Assembly (NCBI RefSeq): GCF_004104075.1
Contig: NZ_QOVK01000001.1
Coordinates: 372,001 to 436,000, forward strand
Direction of reading: 5' to 3'
Length of the DNA stretch: 64,000 nucleotides
Source: Leeuwenhoekiella polynyae
GTDB lineage: Bacteria; Bacteroidota; Bacteroidia; Flavobacteriales; Flavobacteriaceae
Shown in pieces: positions 52,586-61,721 of the stretch. The notes beneath the pieces are model-generated. The model ran no database searches. It had not been told where the DNA came from and saw nothing but the letters and a program-made list of their open reading frames with translations. Numbering within the stretch: the first letter of the stretch is position 1; every line of letters begins with the position of its first letter. A program made the translations under genes and the position numbers.

Positions 52586-54045
52586 AAGAGCAAAAAAACA
52601 TAGACCGCTTGTTTCAGGAAAAGTTTAAAAACTTTGAAGCAGAACCCGGCGACCAAGTCTGGGCAAATATCGCTGCTCAACAGCAAAGTAAAAATAAGAC
52701 TATCATACCATTATGGCTTAAGATAAGCGGTGCTGCGGCAGCTCTATTACTATTATTTTTAGCAGGAAATGTCTGGTTTACAACTAATCTAAATCCAGAA
52801 GAAAACCCCGCTGTGGTTATAGAAGAAACAGCCACAGATAGAGAAAAAGAAAATACAATTGAAGTAACTAAAAAAGAAACTCCTGTTGTAACTTCTCAAG
52901 AAACTGAGAACAATACAGAAAGTTCAGAGCACTTAAAAAATACTCATAACGCTTCAAAAAATCTAGGTACAACCCCAAAAAACAACACGGTAGTTTCTAC
53001 TAAACAGAATAATTCGTCAAGCACTAAAAGTACTCAAAATTCTTCATCTGAGAAATCTAATATTCTTTCGCAAAGCGGAAATGACAATGACAACGCTGTT
53101 GCAAATATTCCATCTTCTGAGATTCCTAAAAAGGATGAAGTTTTAACTGAAAATACTTTCGTAGAAAAAGCAGAAAAAACTAACGAAGTAGCTGTTGCTG
53201 ACAATACTGAAGAAACTAATGTTGAGAGCGAAACCACAATAGACCCAGATGCTTTAGAAAAAATTGCAAATCAAAGTAAAGAACAAGCTATAGCTGAAAC
53301 TGAAGAAACCTCAGAAACTATAAGTCGCTGGGGAATTTCACCAATGGTTGCACCGGTTTACTATAACAGTTTCGGAGGCTCTGGTATAGATGCCGAATTT
53401 TCAAAAAATAAAAAAAGCGGAGATGTTAATCTGAGTTATGGTGTACAAGTAAGTTATGCTGTAAATAACCGTTTAACAGTAAGGTCTGGTATTAATAGAG
53501 TTGACCTCGGGTATAAAACAGAGCAGGTTAGCTTTTCGCCAAGTATACAACCAAGCACTATTAGCAGTATCAACTATAATGATAACGCAGGTTTGATCCA
53601 GCTATCTAGCTCTAATAAAAGCTCACTTGTTAATTCTCCAAGTTCAAACGCTGCAGAATTTGACACAAATACCATAAACTCTTCAAACGCTCTAAATCAA
53701 CAAATGGGTTACATAGAAATACCTGTTGAAGCAGAATACGCTTTAATCAATAATAAAATAGGTGTTCAGCTTATAGGAGGTTTAAGTACTTTATTTCTGA
53801 ATAATAATTCTATTACTCTTGAAGAAGGCAACAATATAGTTTCAGAATTGGGTGAGTCAAATAGTTTAAACGGAACTAGTTTTAGTACTAATGTGGGGCT
53901 GGGATTTGATTATAAATTTACAGATCGCATACAGTTCAATTTAGAACCTATGTTTAAATATCAAATTAATGCATATAACAAAAGCGTTAGTGACTTTAAG
54001 CCTTATTATTTAGGTCTTTACACCGGGTTTAGCATTAAGTTTTAA
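52582..54045 (+). CDS. Membrane-anchored protein with anti-sigma-like N-terminus and beta-barrel-like C-terminus
   Basis: A 487-residue protein coupled to the sigma factor by a GTGA overlap. Residues 1-45 resemble anti-sigma N-termini (IDRLFQEKFKNFEAEPGDQVW). A membrane helix follows (~50-68, LKISGAAAALLLLFLAGNVW). Residues ~75-250 form a Ser/Thr/Asn/Glu-rich linker. Residues ~255-487 look like a small outer-membrane barrel (WGISPMVAPVYYNSFGGSG, SYGVQVSYAVNNRLTVRSG, ending YYLGLYTGFSIKF). The design could link outer and inner membranes; function inferred only from position and layout. Confidence 0.8.
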   Translation: MKEQKNIDRLFQEKFKNFEAEPGDQVWANIAAQQQSKNKTIIPLWLKISGAAAALLLLFLAGNVWFTTNLNPEENPAVVIEETATDREKENTIEVTKKETPVVTSQETENNTESSEHLKNTHNASKNLGTTPKNNTVVSTKQNNSSSTKSTQNSSSEKSNILSQSGNDNDNAVANIPSSEIPKKDEVLTENTFVEKAEKTNEVAVADNTEETNVESETTIDPDALEKIANQSKEQAIAETEETSETISRWGISPMVAPVYYNSFGGSGIDAEFSKNKKSGDVNLSYGVQVSYAVNNRLTVRSGINRVDLGYKTEQVSFSPSIQPSTISSINYNDNAGLIQLSSSNKSSLVNSPSSNAAEFDTNTINSSNALNQQMGYIEIPVEAEYALINNKIGVQLIGGLSTLFLNNNSITLEEGNNIVSELGESNSLNGTSFSTNVGLGFDYKFTDRIQFNLEPMFKYQINAYNKSVSDFKPYYLGLYTGFSIKF

Positions 54046-54136
54046 CAATACATGAAAAAGAAGGGTACAAATCTAAAGTTAGGTTTAGGTTAGTTTTTTA
54101 GTTGGTTAGGTTAATTGTTGCGCAAGCAATGATGAT

Positions 54137-54168
54137 AAAAGGTCGCCTCTGGTTAGGGCGACCTTTTT
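54137..54168. terminator. Bidirectional terminator between the barrel-like gene and plsC
   Basis: AAAAGGTCGCC/GGCGACCTTTTT, 9-nt loop, between convergent genes. Confidence 0.88.
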
Positions 54169-54170
54169 GT

Positions 54171-54917
54171 TTATAGCGTTTGATCTTTTAAAAGTTCTGC
54201 GTGAATCGCTTTAAATGTTTGATCTCTCAAATCACGACGCTCATTAGCTACTTTACCTTTTGTTTCAATAAAGTTTAGAACTTTAACCCGCATTTTACCC
54301 GGTGATCCAGTAAAGAAGTCATAAGAAAAGCGCTTTTTATTATCATAAAAAACCATAGGTACAATAGGTATCTGATGGTCTATCGCTAGACGGAAAGCAC
54401 CATCTTTAAAAGTATCTAAGACTAAAGACAAATCATCGGGCACGCCACCTTCAGGGAAAATGCAAATACTCAATCCTTGACTTAAGCGTTGTTGTGCACT
54501 TTCAAAAACTGCTCTTCTGCTTTTAGGATCTCCACGATCTACCAAAATACATGTTTGCTTGTAAAAATATCCAAATAACGGAAAACGTGCCAGCTCTTGC
54601 TTACCAACAAAAACAAACGGATTACGAGCGGTATGCAACATGAGCATTATATCGGTCATTGAGGTATGATTAGCCACATACATATAACTTTTACCGGGTT
54701 TTGTTTTCTGAAGTCTTTTTACCTGAGGCCAAAACCCCATGCCAAATAATATAAAACGCGCCCAAAATTGTGCCATTCTAAAAAAGTAAACATACCATGA
54801 ATCTTTTGCCACCGAAATGATCAAAAACGGAAACAAAATCAGAATAGGAATAAGTAAAACAATGTAAAACCAAATGCGCCAAAGCAAAATAAAAAATTTA
54901 CGCAGCAGAATTATCAT
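54171..54917 (-). CDS. plsC: 1-acyl-sn-glycerol-3-phosphate acyltransferase
   Basis: A 248-residue inner-membrane enzyme making phosphatidate from lysophosphatidate. One or two N-terminal membrane helices (WRIWFYIVLLIPILILFPFLIIS). The acyltransferase motifs are NHTSMTDIMLML (H-x4-D) and FPEGGVPDD. No other lipid gene is adjacent. Confidence 0.93.
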   Translation of the reverse strand: MIILLRKFFILLWRIWFYIVLLIPILILFPFLIISVAKDSWYVYFFRMAQFWARFILFGMGFWPQVKRLQKTKPGKSYMYVANHTSMTDIMLMLHTARNPFVFVGKQELARFPLFGYFYKQTCILVDRGDPKSRRAVFESAQQRLSQGLSICIFPEGGVPDDLSLVLDTFKDGAFRLAIDHQIPIVPMVFYDNKKRFSYDFFTGSPGKMRVKVLNFIETKGKVANERRDLRDQTFKAIHAELLKDQTL

Positions 54918-55100
54918 AGGTTGTTTGAGTCAGTTAAGGTTTACTCGATAATCGAGATCAAAAATACTCTGAAGCTTGATAAGAAATTAAAAATTTCTTC
55001 ATTTCAATATCTTACAGGCTTGTCAAGGTGGTTTATTAATTAGGTTGTTTGAGCTATCCAAAAATAGGCATTTTAAAAGGAGTTAATTCGTCAAAAGGGG

Positions 55101-55108
55101 TAACTTTG
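55101..55108 (+). promoter_or_regulatory. trpS promoter -7 box (TAACTTTG)
   Basis: An exact TAnnTTTG match 19 nt upstream of the trpS ATG; no clear -33 TTG. Confidence 0.5.
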
Positions 55109-55127
55109 CCTAAAATATTAGTTAAGC

Positions 55128-56096
55128 ATGTCACGAATTTTGACTGGTGTTCAAAGTACAGGAACACCTCATTTAGGAAATTTATTAGGAGCTATCATCC
55201 CGGCTATTGAAATGGCAAACGACTCAAACAACGATTCGTTTTTATTTATCGCCAATCTGCATACACTTACTCAAATAAAAGACGCCAGCATTTTAAAAGA
55301 AAACACCTATTCTGTGGCAGCTACTTGGCTTGCTTTTGGGTTAGATATAGAGCAAACTGTATTCTACAGACAGAGTGATGTACCTCAAACTACAGAATTG
55401 ACTTGGTATTTAAGTTGCTTTTTTCCTTATCAGCGTCTTACTCTAGCCCATTCTTTCAAAGACAAAGCAGATCGATTAGCAGATGTAAATTCAGGATTAT
55501 TTAGTTATCCTATGTTGATGGCTGCAGATATTTTATTATACGATGCAGAGTTTGTTCCCGTTGGTAAAGATCAATTACAACATATAGAAATGACTCGTGA
55601 TGTAGCATCTCGTTTTCACGCGCAAATGGGAGATACTTTTGTATTACCGGAAGCTAAAATTGAAGAAAACACAAAATACATTCCGGGAACCGATGGTGAA
55701 AAAATGAGCAAATCCCGAGATAATTATATCAACTTATTTTTGCCTGATAAAAAATTGAGAAAACAAGTGATGGGCATTCAAACAGATAGTACTCCCCTTG
55801 AAGAACCTAAGGACCCTGACACCTGTAATGTTTTTAATTTATATAGAGTAATTGCCTCTGAAGAACAAGTGGTTCAAATGCGTCAAAATTATTTAGGTGG
55901 AAACTACGGCTATGGTCACGCCAAGCAGGCTTTATATGAGCTTTTAGTTGGTAAATACGAAAAGCAGCGTGAAGCTTATCACTACTATATGAACAATCTT
56001 GAAGAGATTGACGCAGCTTTAGAAAAAGGAGCCGAAAAAGCACGTAAGGTTGCTAATGAAGTTTTAAATAGAGTCCGTACAAAGCTCGGATACTAA
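55128..56096 (+). CDS. trpS: Tryptophanyl-tRNA synthetase
   Basis: A 322-residue class I aminoacyl-tRNA synthetase. The HIGH-like motif is in TGTPHLGNLLGA and KMSKS (~192-196) in GEKMSKSRDNYINL. Also TAVFYRQSDVP-type and MAADILLYDAEFVPVGKDQLQH. Its last base pairs overlap the stop of dprA, which is convergent. Confidence 0.97.
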   Translation: MSRILTGVQSTGTPHLGNLLGAIIPAIEMANDSNNDSFLFIANLHTLTQIKDASILKENTYSVAATWLAFGLDIEQTVFYRQSDVPQTTELTWYLSCFFPYQRLTLAHSFKDKADRLADVNSGLFSYPMLMAADILLYDAEFVPVGKDQLQHIEMTRDVASRFHAQMGDTFVLPEAKIEENTKYIPGTDGEKMSKSRDNYINLFLPDKKLRKQVMGIQTDSTPLEEPKDPDTCNVFNLYRVIASEEQVVQMRQNYLGGNYGYGHAKQALYELLVGKYEKQREAYHYYMNNLEEIDAALEKGAEKARKVANEVLNRVRTKLGY

Positions 56097-57193
56097 GTCA
56101 GTTCAAATTGCTTCCCGGGAAGTGGTCGTACCACACCTTTCAACTCCATATTAAGGAGTAAACTGGCAACTTTAAATGTGGGCATTTTACAATGGAGTGC
56201 AATTAAATCTAATTGTTCTTTGCCCGCATCTCTTAAAAATTTCCAGATTAGTTTTTCTTCCTCAGTAAGTTCTACAAAGAGTTGTTTTTGTACAGGTTTT
56301 AACACCTCATCTACTTGCCAATTGAGTAAATAGATCAGATCTGCAGCACTGGTAATGAGTTGCGCTTTTTGTGTTTTAATGAGATTGTTACATCCCAGAC
56401 TTTGCGAATCTCCAGGTCTTCCGGGTACCGCAAAAACATCTCTGTTATACGAATGGGCAATATCTGCCGTGACTAGAGAACCTCCTTTTTCGGCACTTTC
56501 AATAACGACTGTTGCTTCACTAATACCCGCAATGATGCGGTTACGTCTTAAAAAATTAGTGCGGTCAAAATTATCAGAACTCCAAAAATCGGTTACAAAA
56601 GCACCTTGGTTTTCTACCGCTTGCGCATATTTAACATGTACTTTAGGATAAATCTGGTTCAATCCGTGAGCGACAACTGCTAGGGTATCTAGCCCGTGAT
56701 CTAAAGCCGCCCGGTGTGCAGCTATGTCAACTCCGTATGCAAATCCGGAAACGATCAAAGGGTTTAACAGCGCTAAATCTTCAATAAATTTTTTAATGAA
56801 ATCAATCGCGTGAGTAGTGACTTTACGTGTACCTACTATAGAAAGTATTTTTGGATGGTTATAAGCAGCTTTTCCTCTTTTGAAGAGTAAAATGGGGCCG
56901 TCTATGCAATGTTTTAAGCGATCAGGATAATTTGCATCTTGATAACAGCTGTATTCAATTTTGTTTGCTTCAATAAACTCCACTTCATTTTCGGCTTCCA
57001 GAGCGTGCTCTTTATTGAAAAACTCTTTCAGTTTATACTCCCCTATTCCTTCTATATTGAGCAAAATTGCTTTAGATTGCCGTAAAACATTTTGAGGAGA
57101 TTCAAACCTATGCACCAGTCTTTTAATGGAAGTATCTCCCAGATTAGGAATGTGCTGTAATGTTAAATATGCGTGTAATTCTTCTTGACTCAC
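56093..57193 (-). CDS. dprA: DNA-processing protein DprA
   Basis: A 366-residue protein that loads RecA on incoming single-stranded DNA in natural transformation. The Rossmann-like core reads ILSIVGTRKVTTHAIDFI, SGFAYGVDIAAHRAALDHGL, and GSLVTADIAHSYNRDVFAVPGRPGD. A C-terminal winged-helix region (~300-366) follows. Its stop codon overlaps that of trpS by 4 nt, with no terminator between. Confidence 0.95.
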   Translation of the reverse strand: MSQEELHAYLTLQHIPNLGDTSIKRLVHRFESPQNVLRQSKAILLNIEGIGEYKLKEFFNKEHALEAENEVEFIEANKIEYSCYQDANYPDRLKHCIDGPILLFKRGKAAYNHPKILSIVGTRKVTTHAIDFIKKFIEDLALLNPLIVSGFAYGVDIAAHRAALDHGLDTLAVVAHGLNQIYPKVHVKYAQAVENQGAFVTDFWSSDNFDRTNFLRRNRIIAGISEATVVIESAEKGGSLVTADIAHSYNRDVFAVPGRPGDSQSLGCNNLIKTQKAQLITSAADLIYLLNWQVDEVLKPVQKQLFVELTEEEKLIWKFLRDAGKEQLDLIALHCKMPTFKVASLLLNMELKGVVRPLPGKQFELT

Positions 57194-57288
57194 CGTTATA
57201 GTATATTGAAAATAAATATATTACAAAATTGTTAACAATTACCGGTTAACAAGATTAGGTCAGAAGGATTTTTTTCTAATTTTACATT

Positions 57289-58218
57289 ATGCATTTTTCA
57301 ACTTACATCAGCGACCTATTATACAGATACGAGTGTGTGATCATTCCCGGCTTTGGGGCATTTTTAGCACATCGTGTTTCTGCATATCACGATTCTAAGA
57401 CACAAACTTTTTTTCCACCTCAAAAGCGTATTTCGTTTAATGCTCAATTAAAAGAAAACGACGGCCTTTTGGCTAATTACGCTGCATCTGCAGAAAATTT
57501 AAGCTATACAGAAGCCTTAAGGAATTTACAAGAGTTTGCATATGAGCTGGAGCAAAAACTTATAAAAAACGAAACTGTAGTTCTTGATAACATAGGAATG
57601 CTTTCTCAAAATGAAGCAGGTAAAGTGATTTTTGAACCGGCAAAGACTACTAATTACCTTACAGAAGCTTTTGGACTTTCTTCTTATGTTTCAAAACCTA
57701 TTACGCGTGAAGTGCTTAATGAAAAGGTCGAAACTCTTGAAGAAAAAGCACCAATTCATATTTCTGCTGGCCGCCGAAACAACTGGATGAAGTATGCTGC
57801 AGTAGGCTTGCTTGCAATCGGGTTATCGGGATCTTTGGGATTCTTCTATTTCAAAGATATTGCTGATCACAATTTTGCTGAAAAACAAAAAGCAGAAACT
57901 GCAGTAGAAAATACAATTCAACAAGCAACATTTACGATAGACAATCCGTTACCGGCAGTTACCTTGAACGCGTTTAAACCTAAAGGAAATTATCATATAG
58001 TAGCAGGAGCTTTTAGAGTACCTGAAAATGCTGAGACTCGCGTAGAACAACTGCGGGAAGCCGGTTATAAAGCGCGAAGCATTGGTGAAAACAAATACGG
58101 TTTACATCAGGTTGTTTACTGTAGCTATACAGACCGTTTAGAAGCAATAAAAGAATTGAGACAAATACGAAACAATGACAATCCTAATGCCTGGATGCTT
58201 GTTCAGGAATTGAAATAA
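57289..58218 (+). CDS. HU-CCDC81/SPOR-domain membrane protein
   Basis: A 309-residue protein. Residues 1-~130 are the HU-like CCDC81 domain (HFSTYISDLLYRYECVIIPGFGAF, ISFNAQLKENDGLLANYAAS, and LDNIGMLSQNEAGKVIFEP). One membrane helix (~163-186, YAAVGLLAIGLSGSLGFFYF). A C-terminal SPOR domain (~235-309, NYHIVAGAFRVPENAETRVE) binds septal glycan. Such proteins may link the nucleoid-like domain to cell division. Typical of Bacteroidota. Confidence 0.9.
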   Translation: MHFSTYISDLLYRYECVIIPGFGAFLAHRVSAYHDSKTQTFFPPQKRISFNAQLKENDGLLANYAASAENLSYTEALRNLQEFAYELEQKLIKNETVVLDNIGMLSQNEAGKVIFEPAKTTNYLTEAFGLSSYVSKPITREVLNEKVETLEEKAPIHISAGRRNNWMKYAAVGLLAIGLSGSLGFFYFKDIADHNFAEKQKAETAVENTIQQATFTIDNPLPAVTLNAFKPKGNYHIVAGAFRVPENAETRVEQLREAGYKARSIGENKYGLHQVVYCSYTDRLEAIKELRQIRNNDNPNAWMLVQELK

Positions 58219-58250
58219 GTCAGTGTTTTTAGAGAACATAGTATTTAAGA

Positions 58251-58273
58251 GCCTCCAACTTTGGAGGCTTTTT
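58251..58273 (+). terminator. Terminator after HU/SPOR gene
   Basis: GCCTCCAA-CT-TTGGAGGC followed by T5, about 32 nt past the stop. Confidence 0.88.
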
Positions 58274-58319
58274 AATTTTTAGAAGGTCTATTCTTACTAT
58301 TTTTACGCAAAATCATTTT

Positions 58320-58829
58320 ATGAAAGAAAAAACTCCTTCAGAATCGCGTACCATGCAGACTGATTTGGTGTTACCTAACGAGACCAACCCATTGAACAAT
58401 ATGTTTGGTGGTGAACTCTTGGCACGTATGGACCGTGTAGCGAGTATAACAGCAAGAAGACATTCGCGTAGAATTGTAGTTACCGCATCCGTAAATCACG
58501 TTGCTTTTAACAAAGCGATACCTTTAGGTAGTGTTGTTACTGTTGAAGCATCTATTTCACGCGCTTTTAAGACTTCGATGGAAGTTATCATAGATGTATG
58601 GGTGGAAGATCGTGAGAGCGGCTTAAAATCAAAAGCAAATGATGCTATTTATACCTTTGTTGCCGTAGATGAAACCGGTATGCCAGTACCTATTCCTCAA
58701 ATAAGACCAGAATCTGAACAGGAAGTTCAGCGTTATGAGGCAGCTTTACGCAGAAAACAGTTGAGCTTAGTGCTTGCTGGCAAAATGAAAGCTAAAGAAG
58801 CTACAGAACTCAAGGCTCTTTTTGAATGA
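58320..58829 (+). CDS. Acyl-CoA thioesterase (hotdog fold)
   Basis: A 169-residue thioesterase of the YciA/BFIT type. The active-site loop reads NETNPLNNMFGGELLARMDR, with VASITARRHSRRIVVTASVNHVAF after it. It hydrolyses acyl-CoAs to free acid and CoA. Stands alone, bracketed by terminators. Confidence 0.92.
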   Translation: MKEKTPSESRTMQTDLVLPNETNPLNNMFGGELLARMDRVASITARRHSRRIVVTASVNHVAFNKAIPLGSVVTVEASISRAFKTSMEVIIDVWVEDRESGLKSKANDAIYTFVAVDETGMPVPIPQIRPESEQEVQRYEAALRRKQLSLVLAGKMKAKEATELKALFE

Positions 58830-58847
58830 GTTTTGATAAAATTCAAT

Positions 58848-58880
58848 AAAAAAGGGAGGCAAACAATGCTTCCCTTTTTT
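58848..58880. terminator. Bidirectional terminator between thioesterase and amidohydrolase genes
   Basis: AAAAAAGGGAGGC / GCTTCCCTTTTTT with a 7-nt loop and one G-T pair. It lies between two convergent genes. Confidence 0.85.
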
Positions 58881-58899
58881 GGTTTGTTTAATTCTCACT

Positions 58900-60321
58900 C
58901 TAATTTCTATAATCTAATGCCGGTTCCCGATCTCCCAATAATGGAATGTATTCAAAGTCAGTACCGCGCTTTTCTATGAATTCTTTTTTTGCCGCTTTTA
59001 AAATAGAAGGATCATTCAGTAAATCCATTCCGGTCTTAGCAATAGTTTTAGCTGCGATCATCATTCCCTTTTCACCAATGCTCATGCCGCCGGCAGCGAC
59101 AGCTTGCCAACTGTGAGCCGGAGTTCCCGGGACCCAGGTAGCAGTATATAAACCAACTGTAGGCACTTTAAAACTCACATCACCCACATCTGTTGAACCG
59201 CCTGCTTCCGGATTAGGGTTGTAATCGCTAATACCTTCAACATTTTTGATATCTAGTTTATTTCCTAGTGTTTTTGAAATTTCTTCAGCAAACTCGCGTT
59301 CTTCAGCTGTATACGTGTAACCTCCCACTTCCTTCAGGTTAGAATACATCAGCTTTTGCAGCGTGAGATTAGGAAGCAATTCATGCGTTCCTCCTATCAT
59401 CTCATAGTCCATTGTGGTACCTGTTCCCATAGCAGCACCTTCTGCGGCTTTTACCATTCGATCAAAGATTTCAATCACAACATCTCTTGTAGTATGACGG
59501 GCATAATAATACACCTCAGCAAAATCAGGAACCACATTAGGAGCCTTACCCCCATCTGTAATTACATAATGAATACGCGCATCTTCGGGAACATGCTCGC
59601 GCATCATATTTACCATATAATTCATCGCCTCTACGCCATCTAACGCAGAACGACCTTTTTCAGGGGCTCCTGCTGCGTGGGCAGCGATACCGTGAAATCT
59701 AAATTTAGCTGATTTATTTGCCAAAGCGGCTCCGGGATTTGCTCCGTTAGAATTTCCGGGGTGCCAGTTTAATGCAGCATCCACATCATCAAATAAGCCC
59801 GCTCTGGTTAAATAAACTTTACCTGAACCGCCTTCTTCGGCAGGGCAGCCATAAAACCGAATGGTTCCTGACTTACCGCTTTCAATTAAATACTTTTTAA
59901 TACTTATTGCCGCAGCTGCAGAAGCAGTACCAAAGAGATGATGCCCGCAAGCGTGACCGGCTACACCACCAGCAGATTCTTTATGCGTGACCGCTTTTTG
60001 AGATAAGCCTGGCAGAGCGTCATATTCACCCAGAACTGCGATCACCGGTTTTCCAGAACCGTAACTGGCAATAAAAGCTGTAGGCATACCGGCAACACCA
60101 TCTTCAATTGTGAAACCTTCATCTTTTAAAGTTTCCTGAAGCAGTGCAACGCTTTGCTCTTCTTGATACCCCATTTCAGCAAAAGACCAAATTTTATGTG
60201 CTATAGCGCCATATTTATCTGCATCTTGCTCAAGTTCTGAAATTATTTTTTCTTGTTTCTTTTGGGCAGAAACTAAACCCGAAATCATTAAAATGGAAAA
60301 GAGAAGCGTAATTTTTTTCAT
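58900..60321 (-). CDS. M20-family amidohydrolase, exported
   Basis: A 473-residue zinc-dependent amidase/peptidase. Signal peptide 1-19 (LISGLVSAQ). Metal-binding motifs: GHACGHHLFGT, AEEGGSGKVYL, and ALNWHPGNSNGANPGA; also FHGIAAHAAGAPEKGRSALD in the dimer domain. It resembles AbgB/p-aminobenzoyl-glutamate hydrolases and similar amidohydrolases. Substrate uncertain; the signal peptide puts it in the periplasm. Confidence 0.92.
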   Translation of the reverse strand: MKKITLLFSILMISGLVSAQKKQEKIISELEQDADKYGAIAHKIWSFAEMGYQEEQSVALLQETLKDEGFTIEDGVAGMPTAFIASYGSGKPVIAVLGEYDALPGLSQKAVTHKESAGGVAGHACGHHLFGTASAAAAISIKKYLIESGKSGTIRFYGCPAEEGGSGKVYLTRAGLFDDVDAALNWHPGNSNGANPGAALANKSAKFRFHGIAAHAAGAPEKGRSALDGVEAMNYMVNMMREHVPEDARIHYVITDGGKAPNVVPDFAEVYYYARHTTRDVVIEIFDRMVKAAEGAAMGTGTTMDYEMIGGTHELLPNLTLQKLMYSNLKEVGGYTYTAEEREFAEEISKTLGNKLDIKNVEGISDYNPNPEAGGSTDVGDVSFKVPTVGLYTATWVPGTPAHSWQAVAAGGMSIGEKGMMIAAKTIAKTGMDLLNDPSILKAAKKEFIEKRGTDFEYIPLLGDREPALDYRN

Positions 60322-60470
60322 AAAACAGAATAGTTTAGAAGATAGAATAGAAGTCTTGTCTAGCTCTAAAATACAATAATCCTATTAATGAATAAATGAG
60401 CCGCATAGAAAACACGGAGCTATCGAAGGTTTTTTATCAAATTGAATTCACGATGGAACAAAAATCAGAT

Positions 60471-61721
60471 TTACATATTATAAATCCAATCTTCAGGATT
60501 TAAGCGCTCTGAATCTTTATAAACCAAAAACTTTAATATGGTTTTACCACTAAAGGAGTTTTCTGCGATTTCGCCAATGGCTTGCTTTGTGTCAACCTGA
60601 TCGTTCAATTTAACCTTCAGGTTTTTTAGATTTTGATAAACGGTTAGGTAATTTCCATGTCTGATAAAAACGGCATATCCCCCACCTTTAATTACCTGAA
60701 TCTGAAATACGGTACCCTTAAAGGAAGCCCGCGCAACGCCACCGGGAGCAGTTTCTATCTCAACTCCGCTATTATAGGTTGTAATATTTGGCAAGGTAGG
60801 GTGCTGTGAAGTCCCAAACTTCTTATAAACACGACCGCGTTCTACCGGCCAGTCTAACTTACCTCTATTAGAAACAAAGTCGTTAGCAAGAGCCTTTGCT
60901 GCAGGAGTAAGTGCAAATGTTGCGAGTTTACCAACCTCTGGCTTTGCCGTTGTTTTTGTGGCTGTATTTTTATTAGAAGCGGCAATTGCTTCTCTAATAA
61001 TTCGATCTATTTCTTTATCTATCCTGTTTGCTTCTGCCTGCTTTTTATTGATCTGAGCCACGTAGGTAGATTCTTTTTCACGGATGGTAGCAATGAGCGC
61101 ATCTTGCTGTTTTTTCTCTTCCTGAAGCTTCTGCTGCTCTAGTTTGTTCTGAGCGATCAATTGTTGTTTTTGCTCTTTCTGCTCAATAAGTTTGGTATTG
61201 GTTTCCTGCAAAAGTGCAGTACGCTCTTTAATCTGATCACCTTGTTTTTTACGGTAGTTGCTGTATTGTTTCATATACTGCACCCGCTTATATGCCTGTA
61301 AAAAACTCTCAGAAGAAAGCAAAAACATAATTCGACTTTGACTGCTTTTACTCTTGTATGACTTTTGAACCATCGCCGCATAATCATCTTTCAGCTTTTC
61401 TAACTCATCCCGCAAAGCGGAAATTCTATTGATATTCTGATTGATTTTTTGCGTAAGTAAATTGGCTTGTGAGTTGGTAACCTTGATCAGGTTTTCACGT
61501 GTTTTAATTTTTGAATCCAGATCTTCAACCTGATTCAAAACATTCATTTCCTTTTTCTTATTGCTTTGACGCAGTTTACTCAGTTCTTCAATCTGACTCA
61601 TCAATGCCCGGCGCTGACGCTCCAGCTCTGCCTGTTTATCATTTTGAGACCAAAGGTTGGCGCTTCCTCCTAAAAAAAGAAGAATCAGTAAACTGAATGT
61701 ATAAAACTGCTTCAACTGCAT
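60471..61721 (-). CDS. EnvC-like murein hydrolase activator with degenerate LytM domain
   Basis: A 416-residue exported protein: signal peptide, a long coiled coil (~28-235, rich in Gln/Lys/Glu), and a C-terminal LytM domain. The zinc ligands of M23 enzymes are lost: H-x-G-x-D is YNSGVEIET and HxH is ILKFLVYKD; the expected H in YQNLKNL is also N. This pattern matches EnvC-type activators of amidases rather than peptidases. It overlaps the DUF4292 gene by 1 nt. Confidence 0.88.
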   Translation of the reverse strand: MQLKQFYTFSLLILLFLGGSANLWSQNDKQAELERQRRALMSQIEELSKLRQSNKKKEMNVLNQVEDLDSKIKTRENLIKVTNSQANLLTQKINQNINRISALRDELEKLKDDYAAMVQKSYKSKSSQSRIMFLLSSESFLQAYKRVQYMKQYSNYRKKQGDQIKERTALLQETNTKLIEQKEQKQQLIAQNKLEQQKLQEEKKQQDALIATIREKESTYVAQINKKQAEANRIDKEIDRIIREAIAASNKNTATKTTAKPEVGKLATFALTPAAKALANDFVSNRGKLDWPVERGRVYKKFGTSQHPTLPNITTYNSGVEIETAPGGVARASFKGTVFQIQVIKGGGYAVFIRHGNYLTVYQNLKNLKVKLNDQVDTKQAIGEIAENSFSGKTILKFLVYKDSERLNPEDWIYNM

